This document shows positions 11,775 through 24,329 of a stretch of DNA of 64,000 bases, piece by piece. The DNA lies in NCBI GenBank assembly GCA_900239685.1, contig OENT01000115.1:1-64000 (forward strand). Direction: 5' to 3'. Within the stretch, counting starts at the first letter, position 1; each line of letters starts with the position of its first letter. Made by a program: the position numbers and the translations under genes. The DNA comes from Rotaria macrura (Eukaryota; Rotifera; Eurotatoria; Philodinida; Philodinidae). The notes below the pieces were generated by a model, which saw only the letters and a program-made list of their open reading frames with translations, did not search any database and was not told the origin of the DNA.

Positions 11775-12047
11775 ATGATGATTCGGGAATGGATAAATGA
11801 TCGAAGAACAACCCTCAGTGGAAAACAAGAATGAAAAATGAGACTGATTCTCGTCAATGTCTATGAACATTATCTTTTACACAAAAAATATCACAATCGG
11901 AAAATCCATAGAATATCCCGTTGGACGAATCTTTCATCCCACCCCATTCCATGGATCCATGTTTCGTCCCAACACGTCCCACGGGATACTTAGGAGAGGT
12001 AATTTCGTCCCATGGGATGGGATTATCCCATCCAACTCGGAGCTCTG

Positions 12048-12692
12048 GTGTATAAATTCTGTTTCATTAGTGTACCGTACATTTTATTTTGCTGGGTACA
12101 TTCTTTCATTAAGAGCACTGATTGCCAGTCGATACATCCTAGGACGAGGTTATTTAACAGGATCGTGTCGGATAAACTATCGGAATTCTTGGTATTTTTT
12201 TTAGCGTCAGTAGATGGTACTTACTGACGCTAAATGTTTATCTTGGGTTATCTATTTTTTGAATCTCTAATTTGATTTGTTACGTAATCTCTCAAGTATG
12301 ATTCATCTCGTGATTATCCTTTTGTCTTTTGTTATTGCACATTTGTCGATGTTATATTGAGTATCGATGAGCCGATACTCAATATATTCTATATATGACA
12401 CTACCGCAAAGTTGGTTATTAAAACATGTTTAGCTCTCTATTTTTGGCAGACTAACTATTAGTTCTAGCATTGCTGCATAATGCCCAAAACGAGAGCTAA
12501 CAATTCTGACAAGAGCCACGGCCATTATGACCATTTCCAACGGATTCCTCTTGAATCCAATAACATCAGATAGTTTTCCGATAGGATCCAACGTGGTCAG
12601 CCAGTCGAATCAGTAGTCATGGTATTTCATGCTAAATTTGATGAACCATAGTTTGGTTTACGTAGAACTGAATCATAGAGAATAATATATAG
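12048..12692. other. Intergenic, two near-perfect hairpins
   Basis: Between two hAT-type elements. It contains a 12-bp perfect inverted repeat TTAGCGTCAGTA / TACTGACGCTAA (12201-12212, 12222-12233, 9-nt loop). About 120 bp further on is a 13-bp one, ATATTGAGTATCG / CGATACTCAATAT (12354-12366, 12373-12385, 6-nt loop). No gene was seen. Confidence 0.6.
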
Positions 12693-14207
12693 CAGAGGTC
12701 CAACCTGGCAAGTAGGTCTGCCTGCCTGCCTGCCTGTGACAGACGCAGGCCACGTTTTTTAGGTCTGGACTTCCTGTGGCAGTCCTGACCGACCCCTCGA
12801 CCAGGCCAGACAGGCCGCTTGAAAACACCAGGCCGCATTGTCTGTCTATATCCTTTGTATATACAATTTTCTTTTCGATAGAAATGTTTTTAACAAATTG
12901 AAAGTAGTGCTAAAAACTAGGAGAAGTATAGAATAGTGTTCTGTGTTAATTATGATGGATCGAAATGATGACTAATGCCCATCTCAAATCGCATAGTTCA
13001 TCATCTGTATCTATTCATTCTTTATGTTCTCATTTATCAATATTCTTTCAGTCTTGATTGCTACTAAAATCTTTCTTATCTATTCTTGTTTTGACATTTA
13101 TTATTGATTGTTAAAGCCTTTTAAAAATTTTTTTAAAACCTAAATGTTAGCATGTAGTTGTGTTTCTTCGAGAAATAGCTGATATTAATCTTCGATCTCT
13201 GCTAATGATTCCCCATATCGTTCACTAGTATAACGAAATAAATGTTTCTATTCTATCATCGTAACGGTTCGAGCATGTGTGTGTGTGTGTGACTCTCTCC
13301 TCTGGAATATTCGAAAAATTGTCTTGCATTCTATTTCACAAAATGAAATTTATACTACCTGAAACATGATTTTATACGTTACCCCAAGTCGGAAATAGCT
13401 GATTTCTGATTTCTGTGATATTTTAAGTTCAATCAATTGATTTTAATCCGAAAAATCCACAAAACAATCAAAAAAATTCAGGAAAATCAAAAACATCGGG
13501 AAAATCAGAAAAATTACAGAAATCGAGAAAATCGGATTGAAACTGTCCCTCTCTAGATCGATATTTCAAACAACAAGGATACCAAATTTAATCATTTATA
13601 TCGAGTAACTGATGTTTTTGATTTAAAACTGATTTGAAACCAAAAAGTCAGTTGGTTTCCCCTTGAAATACCCTTAGTGTTGCCAGATGACAATCTGGAA
13701 AATACAGAATTCAAATATCAATATTCTATAAAACTCCGAAAAGTCTTTAAAAAACTGAAATAAGCTCCAAAAACACCCGAAACTTCGAAAAAATCCTGAG
13801 AAAGTCTCAAAAAAATTGGGAAAAACCAAAAACATTCAGAAAAGTCAAGAGAAAATCTTGAAAAAATCCCGAACAGACGCAAAAAATCGCCAAGACTTCC
13901 CAAAAATTCAGAAAAACTTCCGATAAATAATCGAAAAGTTGTCAAAATCCAGAAGAACTCACAATATTAGCTATTTCTTTGCAAAATTTTTGGAAAGTAG
14001 GATATTAAAGGTTACTCCCACCACCAAGTTTTGGTTGCTCGCGATACCTCTGGAAATGTTATTGGTATGAAATAAAAATAGACAGGCCTATCCAGGCAGG
14101 CTGAAGAAAATGGCTGGCAAGCAGGCCAGGCCGAACGAATAAGTCGGCAGGTATAGGCTGGGTTGAAATACAAAGGCCTAGAAAAACACAGCCTGGCTGG
14201 ACCTCTG
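12693..14207. mobile_element. 1.5-kb hAT-type non-autonomous element with perfect 8-bp target duplication
   Basis: Ends CAGAGGTCCA (12693) and TGGACCTCTG (14198-14207) are inverted. ATATATAG stands on both sides (12685-12692, 14208-14215). Both subterminal regions are rich in GCCTG/CAGGC units (tandem GCCTGCCTGCCTGCC at 12719-12735; AGGCCTATCCAGGCAGGC near 14085). The interior (13440-13940) consists of degenerate short repeats of the kind AAAATTCAGAAAAATC. Its 75- and 68-codon minus-strand open frames are by-products of this composition. There is no transposase. Perfect target copies suggest a younger insertion than its 7251 relative. Confidence 0.9.
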
Positions 14208-15914
14208 ATATATAGTTATGTTCAAGACAACTAAGCAATGAAATATTTTGCGAGACTTAAAGGATTTCTTTGGATGAGTCTGCGGGATAGGCAACGCTAT
14301 CGTGAATTCGAACAACTCTTGCTGTAGTAACACCAATACCAATGTCGATCGGTTCTTTAACTGTTAAATCACGTAGAATTCATTTGAAATTGAACATGTA
14401 AGCAAGAAAGAAAAACATAATTATCGACATCAAGTATTCATGTCATTTAGATTCTAGAATTGTTTACAAAAGTGACTATAGCTAGGCAAACTTTATGAGT
14501 GAAAAGCTAGAAAATTCGGTGCATTTGTTTTCAGACTTATGAGTTGGCATGACTTCCTTTTCTATAGTCAATCATCTTCATTCTGCACTGAGTTAACACA
14601 GAATTTTTTTATTTTTACGGCTACGCTTAAATACTTGAGTCAGTTGAAAGACCTATATTTGATTGAATGCCTGTATTTCAGCTGTAAATTATATCAATTT
14701 CTGTTAATATCATCGAAGAAAAAGCTAAAAACCATCATAAATGTTTTGAATTCAAACTTTTCAAACTCTCATAATATGTGTCACACGAAAACTTTTAATC
14801 TTTTCATGGATCCGATGGCTCCGAAGTTTATTGGTTCATCGAAATTGACTATAGTTATGTCGACTAGTGCTTCTGTATAAATCTCTTTTTCTTCGAAGAA
14901 AAAGAGGCTTACTATTATTAAAGACGTCAGAAATAGGATTCTGAAAAAAAGGAAAAGAGGCGGAGTGAATTGTCTATAACAAATGCAATCAACATAAAGT
15001 GTGATAAACTATGAAGACAACTACCAATGTAATTCTCCTTTGACGCATGATTAGAAAGTTCAATTTTACAATAAAGGTGATGAAAGTGGTGGCTGGCGCA
15101 TTCTATAACATACTTAGATTATGTGTAAGATCGATTTCGTGTGTCTATTTTTTCATTTGACGATTCAGAATCAGCATAACTGTGCTAACAAGACCACTTA
15201 ATAGAATGATCGGAATCATTCGTCATAATGATTTTGCTTGGCGAATGTTGCCGATCGAATGTTATACTACACCATTATCACTTACCAAATTATGATAGCT
15301 AAGATATGAATGTGAAGAAAAAAAATCACGCTCACTCACAACTACACTTAGATCGAAAATTGTCCGTCAAGCACTCAAGTACATCTAAATCAGACACTGC
15401 ATCTGCTAGACAGAAATATCGATTTTTATTGATTATTCTAATTAATAATGTAGATTTGTCCTTAATATAAGAGTGAAGTCCTTATATATGTTTATTTCAC
15501 GTTTTGAAATAACGACAAGAACAAATTACTAAAACAATTCCTAACGATAGAATTGTATATGAACAAACAATAATATCTATCTTTTATGTATCGAACATAT
15601 ATATAAAGTGCGCAAAAGAAATAATACTGCGTAATAGACAATTACGCAATAAAAATATTCAGGTCATTGTTTATATTATGAATTGACCTTGAAGAAACAC
15701 GCAACCAGAAGATGAAGGACAAGAACAATGCCCAATCACAAAAAGAACGAATATAGGAAGAAAGCAGAACGAAAGAAGAAACGAAAGAAGATAACATGCT
15801 ACTAGAAAAGAAACATCACCAACAAATAATAGTAGTGGTTTGTAGTCAAGAAATTTCAAAAAGAAAATGGAAAGGAAAAACACGTATGAAGAAACATATC
15901 AACTATGAATCACA
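14208..15914. other. Intergenic; one weak coding-like frame
   Basis: A 113-codon plus-strand frame at 14539-14880 (TLKYLSQLKDLYLIECLY; MDPMAPKFIGSSKL) has a faint leucine-rich-repeat look but no clear start context or partner exons; I leave it unassigned. Nothing else was recognised before the alpha-galactosidase. Confidence 0.35.
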
Positions 15915-17192
15915 TCAACGATGCGCATTTGTCGTATTGCACAATAAAGCTGTAATCATTCTTACTCCATGTCCTGGTACATTGATAGCTGTCCAAGATT
16001 CAACAAATTCTCCTAAATCTTGATGAAGCCATAGATCTCGAATGAAAACTGTCCATGTTGGCGTGGGTTGATGAGGAGATAAATTATTATCGAAGAGTTG
16101 ATTAAAACCAAATGTTATGTTAGCTGAAACATTCAATCGATTTAAAAAGACAACAGCATGAAATGGAGGAGGACTGAAACGGGATGGATTATTTTCACCA
16201 TGAAAAACTGACATATTTTTATAGTAAAGTGGTTTTGCCCAAACTTCGTACGATCCGTCTAATCCCCGTTGTACCATATTGCCAGATCGACCTAATTTGT
16301 CTTGATTGATTGCAATTACTTCTTTATTCGTTAGAATATTTACAACTTCTTGCTTCATTATTCTTAAATCATTTCCAGCAATTAAAGGTGAACTTATTAT
16401 GGCCCATAGAGAGAACTGTGAAGTATATTCTTCTATTGTTTGTCTACCTAAGCCGATTGTTAGTATATCTAAGTCATTCCAATACCCTGGTCTAGAAGCA
16501 AAATAAATATTTTCTGCATGATCTGAAGTACGTAATGTCGATTCCCAATCATCATCGTTATCACCCCAAATCCGAGCCATATTACAATATTCAGGACCCC
16601 ATTGAAATGGAAACTCCCAATTATTTTCATTCAACAGTAATTCATCAGTATCGCAGCTGAAAACGATTGAACGATTTTGTATCGATAATGCTTTTGACCA
16701 AGTTGTGTAAGCAGTAGTACGATCTTTGATATTGTCTTGAAAACAACAATCTAATTTTAAGAAATCAATATTCCAACTGGAGAAAAGTGCTGCATCAAGA
16801 AATTCATGTTGCCATGATCCAGGATATTTTCTACAGGTTCTGTCGCCAGAGCTCGAATAAATTCCGAATAATAAACCTTTTTCATGAATATAATCAGATA
16901 GTGCTAGTATACCATGGGGAAATTTAGTCTCATTATATTTTAACATTCCACTTATGGAATCTCGATCAGAAGCTTCCCAACAATCATCAATATTCAAATA
17001 CTTATATCCTGCCGACAACATTCCAGTAGTAACTAGCATATCGGCTATTTCCATGATGTCTACTTCAGTGTAGTCACAATGAAAAACATTCCAAGTAGAC
17101 CAGCCCATAGGTGGAGTCAAAGCTAAGCCATTGTTCAGACTTGATGTGTAAAATGGATTTATTAATAATAACGACAATAGTAAAAATAACAT
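15915..17192 (-). CDS. GH27 alpha-galactosidase, secreted or lysosomal
   Basis: An intact, intronless 425-residue glycoside hydrolase of family 27 (melibiase clan). It would release terminal alpha-linked galactose, or a related sugar, from oligosaccharides or glycolipids. I start at ATG 17190-17192; the open frame extends 12 codons further but only from a GTG. Residues 1-20 are a signal peptide (MLFLLLSLLLINPFY). The (beta/alpha)8 domain opens with TPPMGWSTWNVF. DDCW at 69-72 forms the sugar pocket. Nucleophile Asp148 lies in FLKLDCC, and acid/base Asp211 in ARIWGDNDDDW. Later landmarks are RPGYWNDLDIL, SPLIAGNDLR and VIAINQD. Where human GLA has CEWPL (Glu203, Leu206, specificity pocket) this protein has CDTDE, so galactose specificity is less certain. 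Length is typical. Several N-glycosylation sequons are present. Lack of introns could reflect horizontal acquisition, but is not proof. Confidence 0.95.
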   Translation of the reverse strand: MLFLLLSLLLINPFYTSSLNNGLALTPPMGWSTWNVFHCDYTEVDIMEIADMLVTTGMLSAGYKYLNIDDCWEASDRDSISGMLKYNETKFPHGILALSDYIHEKGLLFGIYSSSGDRTCRKYPGSWQHEFLDAALFSSWNIDFLKLDCCFQDNIKDRTTAYTTWSKALSIQNRSIVFSCDTDELLLNENNWEFPFQWGPEYCNMARIWGDNDDDWESTLRTSDHAENIYFASRPGYWNDLDILTIGLGRQTIEEYTSQFSLWAIISSPLIAGNDLRIMKQEVVNILTNKEVIAINQDKLGRSGNMVQRGLDGSYEVWAKPLYYKNMSVFHGENNPSRFSPPPFHAVVFLNRLNVSANITFGFNQLFDNNLSPHQPTPTWTVFIRDLWLHQDLGEFVESWTAINVPGHGVRMITALLCNTTNAHR

Positions 17193-20100
17193 GATTGACT
17201 TCCCAATATACGTCTTTGGAAGGATCACTTGAAAAAGCTATATTGTCGATTATTTTATTTTGATTTTAGTGCTTCGAGATGTATTACTTCTGAAACACAT
17301 TAAAACATATATATATCGTCTCTATTATGAATTCAAGTTTTTTCAAAAGTCGGTGAAAAGACGAAAAAGAGTAAGAACATAAAAACGAATATAATTGATA
17401 TCTAGATGTTAGCTTAGGTACCATGGTTACTCGCTCATCCATTCAAAAATTATCTAGAATAATAATGATGCCTAAAGTTAGCTTAATAAATGTATTTGAG
17501 ACTTTATGTCAATACTTACTGACAAGGAGCATACACTTGATGATAAGAAATTTTATACAAGATGTAATATGCATGCGTGAAAAAGAGTATTCCAAAAAAC
17601 ATGACTCCAAATAAGTTTTGCTATATTTCATAGTAGGAATAAATGACGAAAAGTTATGATCTATAGATCGTTCAAATTTTGACATATTTTATGAACGTTA
17701 TTCTATTCTCCGAATTCTTTTGATTTCTTCAGTGCTTTCTTTATGGTGACAATATTTTTCTAGATTAGAAGTTTGCTTACAACCATATTCGTAGAATACG
17801 TGGTCAATAAAAGTAAATAGCCATTTTACTTTACATATTCTTGATGAACTCTATCCGATTAAGTAACTACTGGTAAAAGAAGATCTTAATTAAATCATAA
17901 ATAATGATCGTTTATGTATGTTAACATCTAGTGACTACTCTCTGAATCGTAACTAAAACGTCTTCATTCTTAACTTTTTAATATGAAAACACCACTAATA
18001 ACCTAGTATTTGGCAAGGAATATTATCACAAGAAAAGAATTACATCACAAAATTTTCCGTTGGCTCCAATAGTCTGTCATTCGAAGTAACATAATTCTGT
18101 ACTCAATCGCTTTTTTCGAAAATATATATAAATGATGCATACTTCGTTTTACAAAACTGCAAAAAGACATTGATCTTATTTACTATGTCTAATCATCGTT
18201 TACTGTCAATAGAAACAGCAACAACACCTTATCCACAAGCACATCTTTCTTTCAAGAAAACAACTATTTTTACTGATAAGATCTGATTCACCTCGTATTC
18301 ATAATAAAAAGTACATCTATAAGAAATAACAGACCAAAGGTCCCTTTGAGTCTGGTATAGATCTGAATGATCCATGTGTATGTGAATATAAATTCAATTC
18401 AAGCCAATATCCACACCTGTGCATGCTGAAACAATTTAAAATGCGCCAAATCATGCTACTCAAAATTTTTTCCAATTCAATCGATACTTAATCATCAAAT
18501 ATCCCAAGTGTATCTAAAAATATTCCCGCTAATGTTACAATCGATATTTATTTACCAAAATTTATATCTAAACACCAAAACATTTTTCTAGTTGGATTTT
18601 CCATGAAACGGTTTAGAATGACATTCTTCATGTTTCTAATAAATCTACTATAGGTGTTTGCATGTTTTTATTAATTACAATGTATAACTAGTTTCATTGA
18701 GATTAATGTTACTTAGGAAATAACTTGACGAATATATTTTTCACATATGACATGAACATCGGGGACAATTCAAAATGATGAACAATGGATCGAAGAAAAT
18801 GAGTCTCTAGGGTAAGGTGTAGAATAAGACGTCCTTATGGATTGATAAATCTCTTACTTTCCTTTTTTCTTTCACCTGCATCTTTTGAGTATAAATATTT
18901 TACATACTATTTTTCTCTAGTGTTTCTATCCGTCAGCGAAAAGCTATCAATTAAGTAGGTTCTCATTCAATTACCAATAATAGTCATAAGACATTAAGTC
19001 CCTTCAAAACTTTCGAAAAGCGAAAATTAGAAATATGGCGCATAAATATGAACTAAGATAATACAACCAAAATTGTTTGTGTTTCTACGTCGGTGTACAT
19101 GCCACATATTTCTTCATTTGACTTCATCGGAATTTCTCATCTATACGTTACAGTACTAGTCAATTCGGGAAACGAATCAAGAATACACAAAAACTTTTAA
19201 AAAAAATCGGTACTTGATAATCATGGAGCGAAAAATCGTCATTGTCAGTATTTGTAATAATTGACAAAAGTTCATCTAAACATGCCTTAAACAATATTTT
19301 GGAGAAGACACACAGTGTGAGTGTTGCTGTCCATCTTCTCTTCATCTGCAACAAAAATATCGAGTTATATTATTTCAATTTCGATAGAGCATTTCTTCAA
19401 GTAGGTTGTGCATGCTATGAAGGGAAGATTTTCACGACCTGTAGGAATGTGTTAGAATCGAACAGGATTTTGAAGGGTTTTTGGTAGTTAAGCTAACGAT
19501 CGTATACGAAAAAAAAAATTAAAAACCATAGAACAAGAAAAGAAATTCTAACTATCATCAGGTGGGGTAATCTGTTGTTAAGTTCATATGACAGGATAAA
19601 ATGAATATGGCAGCGATAAGAACAACGTGAAGAGGAAACACCACAAGCAAATAGATTAAAAAATTTCGATTGAGGCATGACAGTGCAGCAAAGTATGGCA
19701 ACATCAATGGTGAGCTTCGATTGATACTGGAAAAGTTTGTGACGATACAACGATTGCCTCATGGACAGAACGCGTGTGACCGATTGCTGTTTCACGATGC
19801 CACTGAGTCGCAAGGGTTTTGACTAGACCGATATGTCTTTGTTTCCAATACATAAGATGTTATTTGAGCTTTCTGTGCAATCTTGTTTGTGATAATTTAC
19901 ATAGGAATGGGCAAAAGAAGGGATTGTTACAAACGATAAACTTATCCAAAAATGTTTTCAGTAATACAAGTTGCTTAGATATACCAAACTCCAAGGCTAA
20001 ACTTAAGACTATCCATGGCAGATAAAATAAAAATTATACATATCAAATTATGAGTAGTTTTAGAATCACTGTTCTATGCTTTCACCATGCTGCTACTAGT

Positions 20101-23100
20101 TGCATGTGAACTGCCTTCAATATTGCATGAGGGTATGTGTGGACGAAGAGTTAGCGTTTGTTTATCAATGTATTAGTGGGGTGGTATCAGTTATTGTGCC
20201 TTTGCAGTTATTCATGTAACTGTGGATACTTCCGAGCTGGTTTATATTTTTGGAGTACGGATACGAATGTAAAGGTGAATATTTAAGCGTTGGTTTGAGT
20301 ATGATTTAATAATATTCATGCTCCCATACCCACCGGCAACCTACATAGACACCGAAAATGAATATATATGTTAATTAGAAAAGGTGACTGTTTCACAATT
20401 CAGCTTGTCTTGATTTATTATTGATGATGTAATTGCTTCTAATATACTTTTTGTTTTGCTTCGAATGATCATAACTGATTCCCTGTTTGATAAAAATTTG
20501 TTTCCTTAGTTGTAGCTAATACACCGTGAAAGTATATGAATATGTTTTCGAGTTACAATAAAAGTAACGCTCACGCCTACAAAACTGAAGTATTAAGACA
20601 GAAATGATGCATGAAATATATTGTGCTAGTATCACTTTTTTAATAAAAACTTGTTTATTTTGAAAAAGAACATAAAGCCTAGAATGGCTTCTATTTTTTT
20701 TTAAACCTGGTATAATCGTAAGTAAACCCATTGTGTTCACATAAGCGATAACATCAATGCATATTTGTATCTAAGAACGTTTAGATTAGAAATAATTGCA
20801 TTCAACAAGCAAAATATTTTTTTTGTGTATTTGCAGCGTTGGAGAATAAAACGATGACGTAGATTACATGTGATTGTGTTGTTGCTGACTCGAAATATTT
20901 TGTTACAAATATATATTTTCGCACTATGTTATTAAAAGGTGTGTGTTTCTTTTCATCTCGGTTAGATTTTGTTTTCTTTTTACACAACAAAATATGTAAC
21001 GCAATCCAAAGCAAGAAACTGATTCCGTTGACGTAAAGCTTGTATCTTTTTTATATCATCTCTCATTATCATACTCTTAACGTGTGAAGTATGATAATAC
21101 TGTTTGTAAAATAGGCGAACAAAAGTATGAAAAGGCATAGCATATGATACGCCCTATATGTAATCAACCATTAATGTGTATGTTCGTAATTACAACCAAA
21201 GTTTTATCTGTATTGTGTTTCAGCTTGAAGTTCTAAATGAAAATAATCAGTAATTTTTTTCTAATTTTATAACGGGATGGCTACAGGAAACTATCATGCC
21301 CACGAATTCCTAACAGTAAGATCTAACTAATCAAAACTTTTCGACATCAATTCAGTTGGCTAAGCTATCATCTATATCCAGAGTCGAATACTACTCCAAT
21401 AGATGTCACGTAAACCTTTTATTCTGAAGCTGATTGTCATTTCGTAGATTCGTTATATAATTCTATTCGATTTCCTGTTCGATTTGTAGCATACTTAACA
21501 TATATTATTAAATGACCAGATTTTGCATTAATAAATCTACCATCAGTTCTTCTTGTCAACTGACACTATTTTGTCTCAAAAATATTTCTAATCACTCAAT
21601 CATATTTTACACTTAAAAGAAAAAAATTCCATCAATTTTATTCATCGCTAGTCACTGAAACAACCCCAGCTAGATTTCTCTTTCGATCCTTCCATCTGAT
21701 TAACTAACAATGAGTATGCCTATAGTTATTCTTCTTGTTCTTTTCTGTGGTAGAAATTGCCAATACTCCAACATCATACAGTGTGCATTGCAATAAAAAA
21801 AAATGTTCCTGATGGAAATGTTTATTGTATTCAACATAATTCCCACACTTTTTCATCATGAATAGTATTCATAATTAATAATAAGAACTTTGTAGAACCG
21901 AATTCAATAATTAATTCACTTTAGTGTGAACTAAACCGAGAAAATTTTCTTACATCACCTGAGGTTCATACCAAAATTGAGTTGCCGTGAGAGATAAGCT
22001 ATTTTATCTAGATTTAATGCATGTTCGTCACTGTTCAACGACGTTGTGTGACAAATAACGTGTCGTAATTCGATTGCTGTATATTGTTTCAATTCTATGC
22101 AATTCAAAGATTAGGAAAGTAATAGATAAGCAGGGAAATTTTTCTTCTAGCGAATATTCTGATTGATGATGAAATTTCCTAGTAGATACAGTACGATTTG
22201 TGAAAATCACTTTTCCCTCTGTGTAGATACATTGGCATGTTGCTATTTTATGAATTCTTTTTCAGAGCATTGAAAGGATGCACACCACAATAAACTTCAT
22301 CCTGTTAATCAGAATTCGATAATTTTTTTAATATTTTTGACGCATTTGTTTACCTAAGCAGAGGTACGCCAACAGGCCGACTCACGAAAGAACTACTACA
22401 AGTAAGTGATTGTTATTTTGTTTGCATTTGGTTCAACCAGTCCTTACCTGTTAATCATAAAGAATATAAAATTAATAGGTGCTGTTGGGTCCCAGTTGGA
22501 TATATATTGCCAATGTAGTTTACTAAGAGCATGCAGTCCAATATGATTCAAAGGGTTTAATCACAGAATTTTAGTATGAAATATTTTTCATAAAATGGAT
22601 TTGTTTTATTATCTGAATGCTTTTAAAATTCACAATTTCAAAGAATATTCTCTCTTCGGAATATTGCAACTCTTTTGAAATTTGATGATTCTAGAAAAGC
22701 AGAGTACTTCGAGTTGCGATTTTCAGAGAGCTTCAATCCGCTCTACATAGATCTATTATGATGGCAACATCGCAGATCGATACATTGTCGCTAATTTTAT
22801 TAATGAATACGATTTCATCAGTTAAAATTCAAATGAATTAATTATAAGTCTCCAGAAAGACCTAACAGTACTTCTTCATTTCTGATTTTTTATATCTCAC
22901 AGGTATTTACTTTATGGAGAAAATTCGAACTCGAAAAATATTTTTTGTTTGACATAGTTTTGTAGTTCGTCATACAGTTCGTACTTATTTACTGATTCTG
23001 TCATAGAGACCATGATAACGAAATAGGAGAAAGCAAAACCTTTATTCTAATCACAAGCGATCATGCTATCAATTTATTGTCTTCGTATACTTATCTTTCG

Positions 23101-23170
23101 TTTTTCTCGTTTGCATTTTAAATCTAGAAATCATTTGAAAGAAGTTGTATCTTCCATTCACATTCAAGGC
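17193..23170. other. Six kb without a recognised gene
   Basis: Only short open frames (up to 106 codons, 19493-19813 minus) with low-complexity or hydrophobic composition and no motif. No transposon ends, RNA genes or splice-linked exon chains were noticed. Regulatory sequence of the alpha-galactosidase may lie at its left edge. Confidence 0.4.
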
Positions 23171-23742
23171 ATGATTTCATCGATTCATACAAATCTACTA
23201 GTATCATTATTGTTTTTAACAGGTTTCACCATTCAAATACAAGGTACTTATGCTTAACAGTCATGCTTCTAACCAAAAATACTTATCTTTTAGCATATAT
23301 ATACAACCGTGGTTGTGTTGGTGTTCATCTCGAATACAAAACATGCGGATCTGCTTGTCCACTTACATGTGAAGACCTTATGAATTCAGCGAAGCGCAAA
23401 TTCTGCACCCAACAATGTGTTTCCAGTTGTTTTTGCAAAGCTGGATACGTTCGGAAGTCTTATGTGATCGGTAGTCCTTGTGTTAAAATAGAGGAATGTT
23501 ACGTAAAAAGGATGCTTACGAACTGTCGTAACCATGAAGTATATACACGATGTGGTTCGGCATGTCCATTAAGTTGTAAGGATCTTTTATATCCACAAAA
23601 TCCAAGAGTGTGTACAACACAATGTGTTGCTGGTTTTTTTTGCCAAGAGGGCTATTATCGCACAGACAATGGTAGATGTGTCCAACGACAAGAATGCTGT
23701 CAAAGTAAACCAACGTGTTCTAATATGGGTTTTCAAGTCTAA
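23171..23742 (+). CDS. Secreted two-domain TIL (trypsin-inhibitor-like) cysteine-rich protein
   Basis: Two exons, 23171-23243 and 23294-23742, with a 50-bp GT-AG intron (GTACTT...TTTTAG), give 173 residues. ATG 23171 places a signal peptide (ISSIHTNLLVSLLFLTGFTI) at the N-terminus; an in-frame ATG at 23063 would put 36 residues before it and is less likely. Two TIL domains follow. Domain 1 (Cys32-Cys93) has all ten cysteines in the order C..TCGSAC..TC..FCTQQC..CFC..C..EC. Domain 2 (Cys102-Cys159) has CGSAC..SC..VCTTQC..GFFC..C..ECC, where the seventh cysteine is Phe139. TIL domains usually inhibit serine proteases in body fluids or venoms, or occur in mucin-like proteins. The target here is unknown. 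Decayed TIL pieces lie 0.6 kb downstream. Confidence 0.85.
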
Positions 23743-24329
23743 TTATACTAGCAAAGACAGTAGAACTACTAGTGTTTATTCTCATCAGGCTTCATTATAG
23801 AAAGAAAAAAATTTATGATAAGACGCTATTTTCTGTCAACATTATTATATCTAAAAATAAAATTATAATACTACAAAGAAATCAATGACTACGTAGTGTG
23901 ATTCTCTTTATAGTTAGAAGTCATACATTGCTAGAAATCTATTGTATTAATCAATTTATTCTTTAAAATGTTTCTTTCTTTTTAGGCAGTAATTACCATT
24001 AAACATATGACAATAGAATAGCTATGTAATTCTATGCAAAGAAAGAAATCTATTTCTATGTTGACATAGATCTAGATATTTCTCGTATATCATAAACATC
24101 ACAGATTCATGCGGATCGTCTTGCAAAATAAATTTCGATTATGTAGTTTTATTGTATGCTAACATTAACAAGCCTGTGTTCTTTCAACTTTTCATTTTGA
24201 ATTGAGAATTCACTTATAACAATTGTTATATTTCATTTCAATAAGAAATCATACACTGTATGTACGTATCTCCATGATGTTAATCTTATTTCTAAAAGTT
24301 CTTAATATTGAAATGCTCGATATCTATAA
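23743..24329. other. Intergenic, no feature recognised
   Basis: AT-rich spacer between the TIL gene and its decayed relatives; it may include the 3' untranslated region and poly(A) site of the former. Confidence 0.4.

Larger units (their letters stand above)
7251..12047. mobile_element. hAT-type non-autonomous element, interrupted by a second transposon
   Basis: The ends are CAGAGCTCCG (7251-7260) and CGGAGCTCTG (12038-12047), flanked by GTGTGTAA (7243-7250) and GTGTATAA (12048-12055), an 8-bp target duplication with one mismatch. Both ends carry many inverted and direct GTCCCATGGGAC / CATCCCATC units (7265-7430 and 11920-12030). Without the inserted transposon at 8052-11774 the element is about 1.07 kb. 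The left interior holds one copy of a protein-like repeat (7656-7871). No hAT transposase is encoded. It shares terminal sequence with the elements at 12693 and 37402. Confidence 0.8.

Noticed and set aside
12632-12838. Minus-strand 68-codon Gly/Arg-rich frame
   Set aside because: By-product of GCCTG repeats in the hAT-type element at 12693.
13718-13945. 75-codon Phe-rich minus-strand frame
   Set aside because: Reads through degenerate AAAATTCAGAAA repeats of the same element.
15671-16023. Plus- and minus-strand frames at the 3' side of the alpha-galactosidase
   Set aside because: Shadow or low-complexity frames overlapping or abutting the real gene; no motif.
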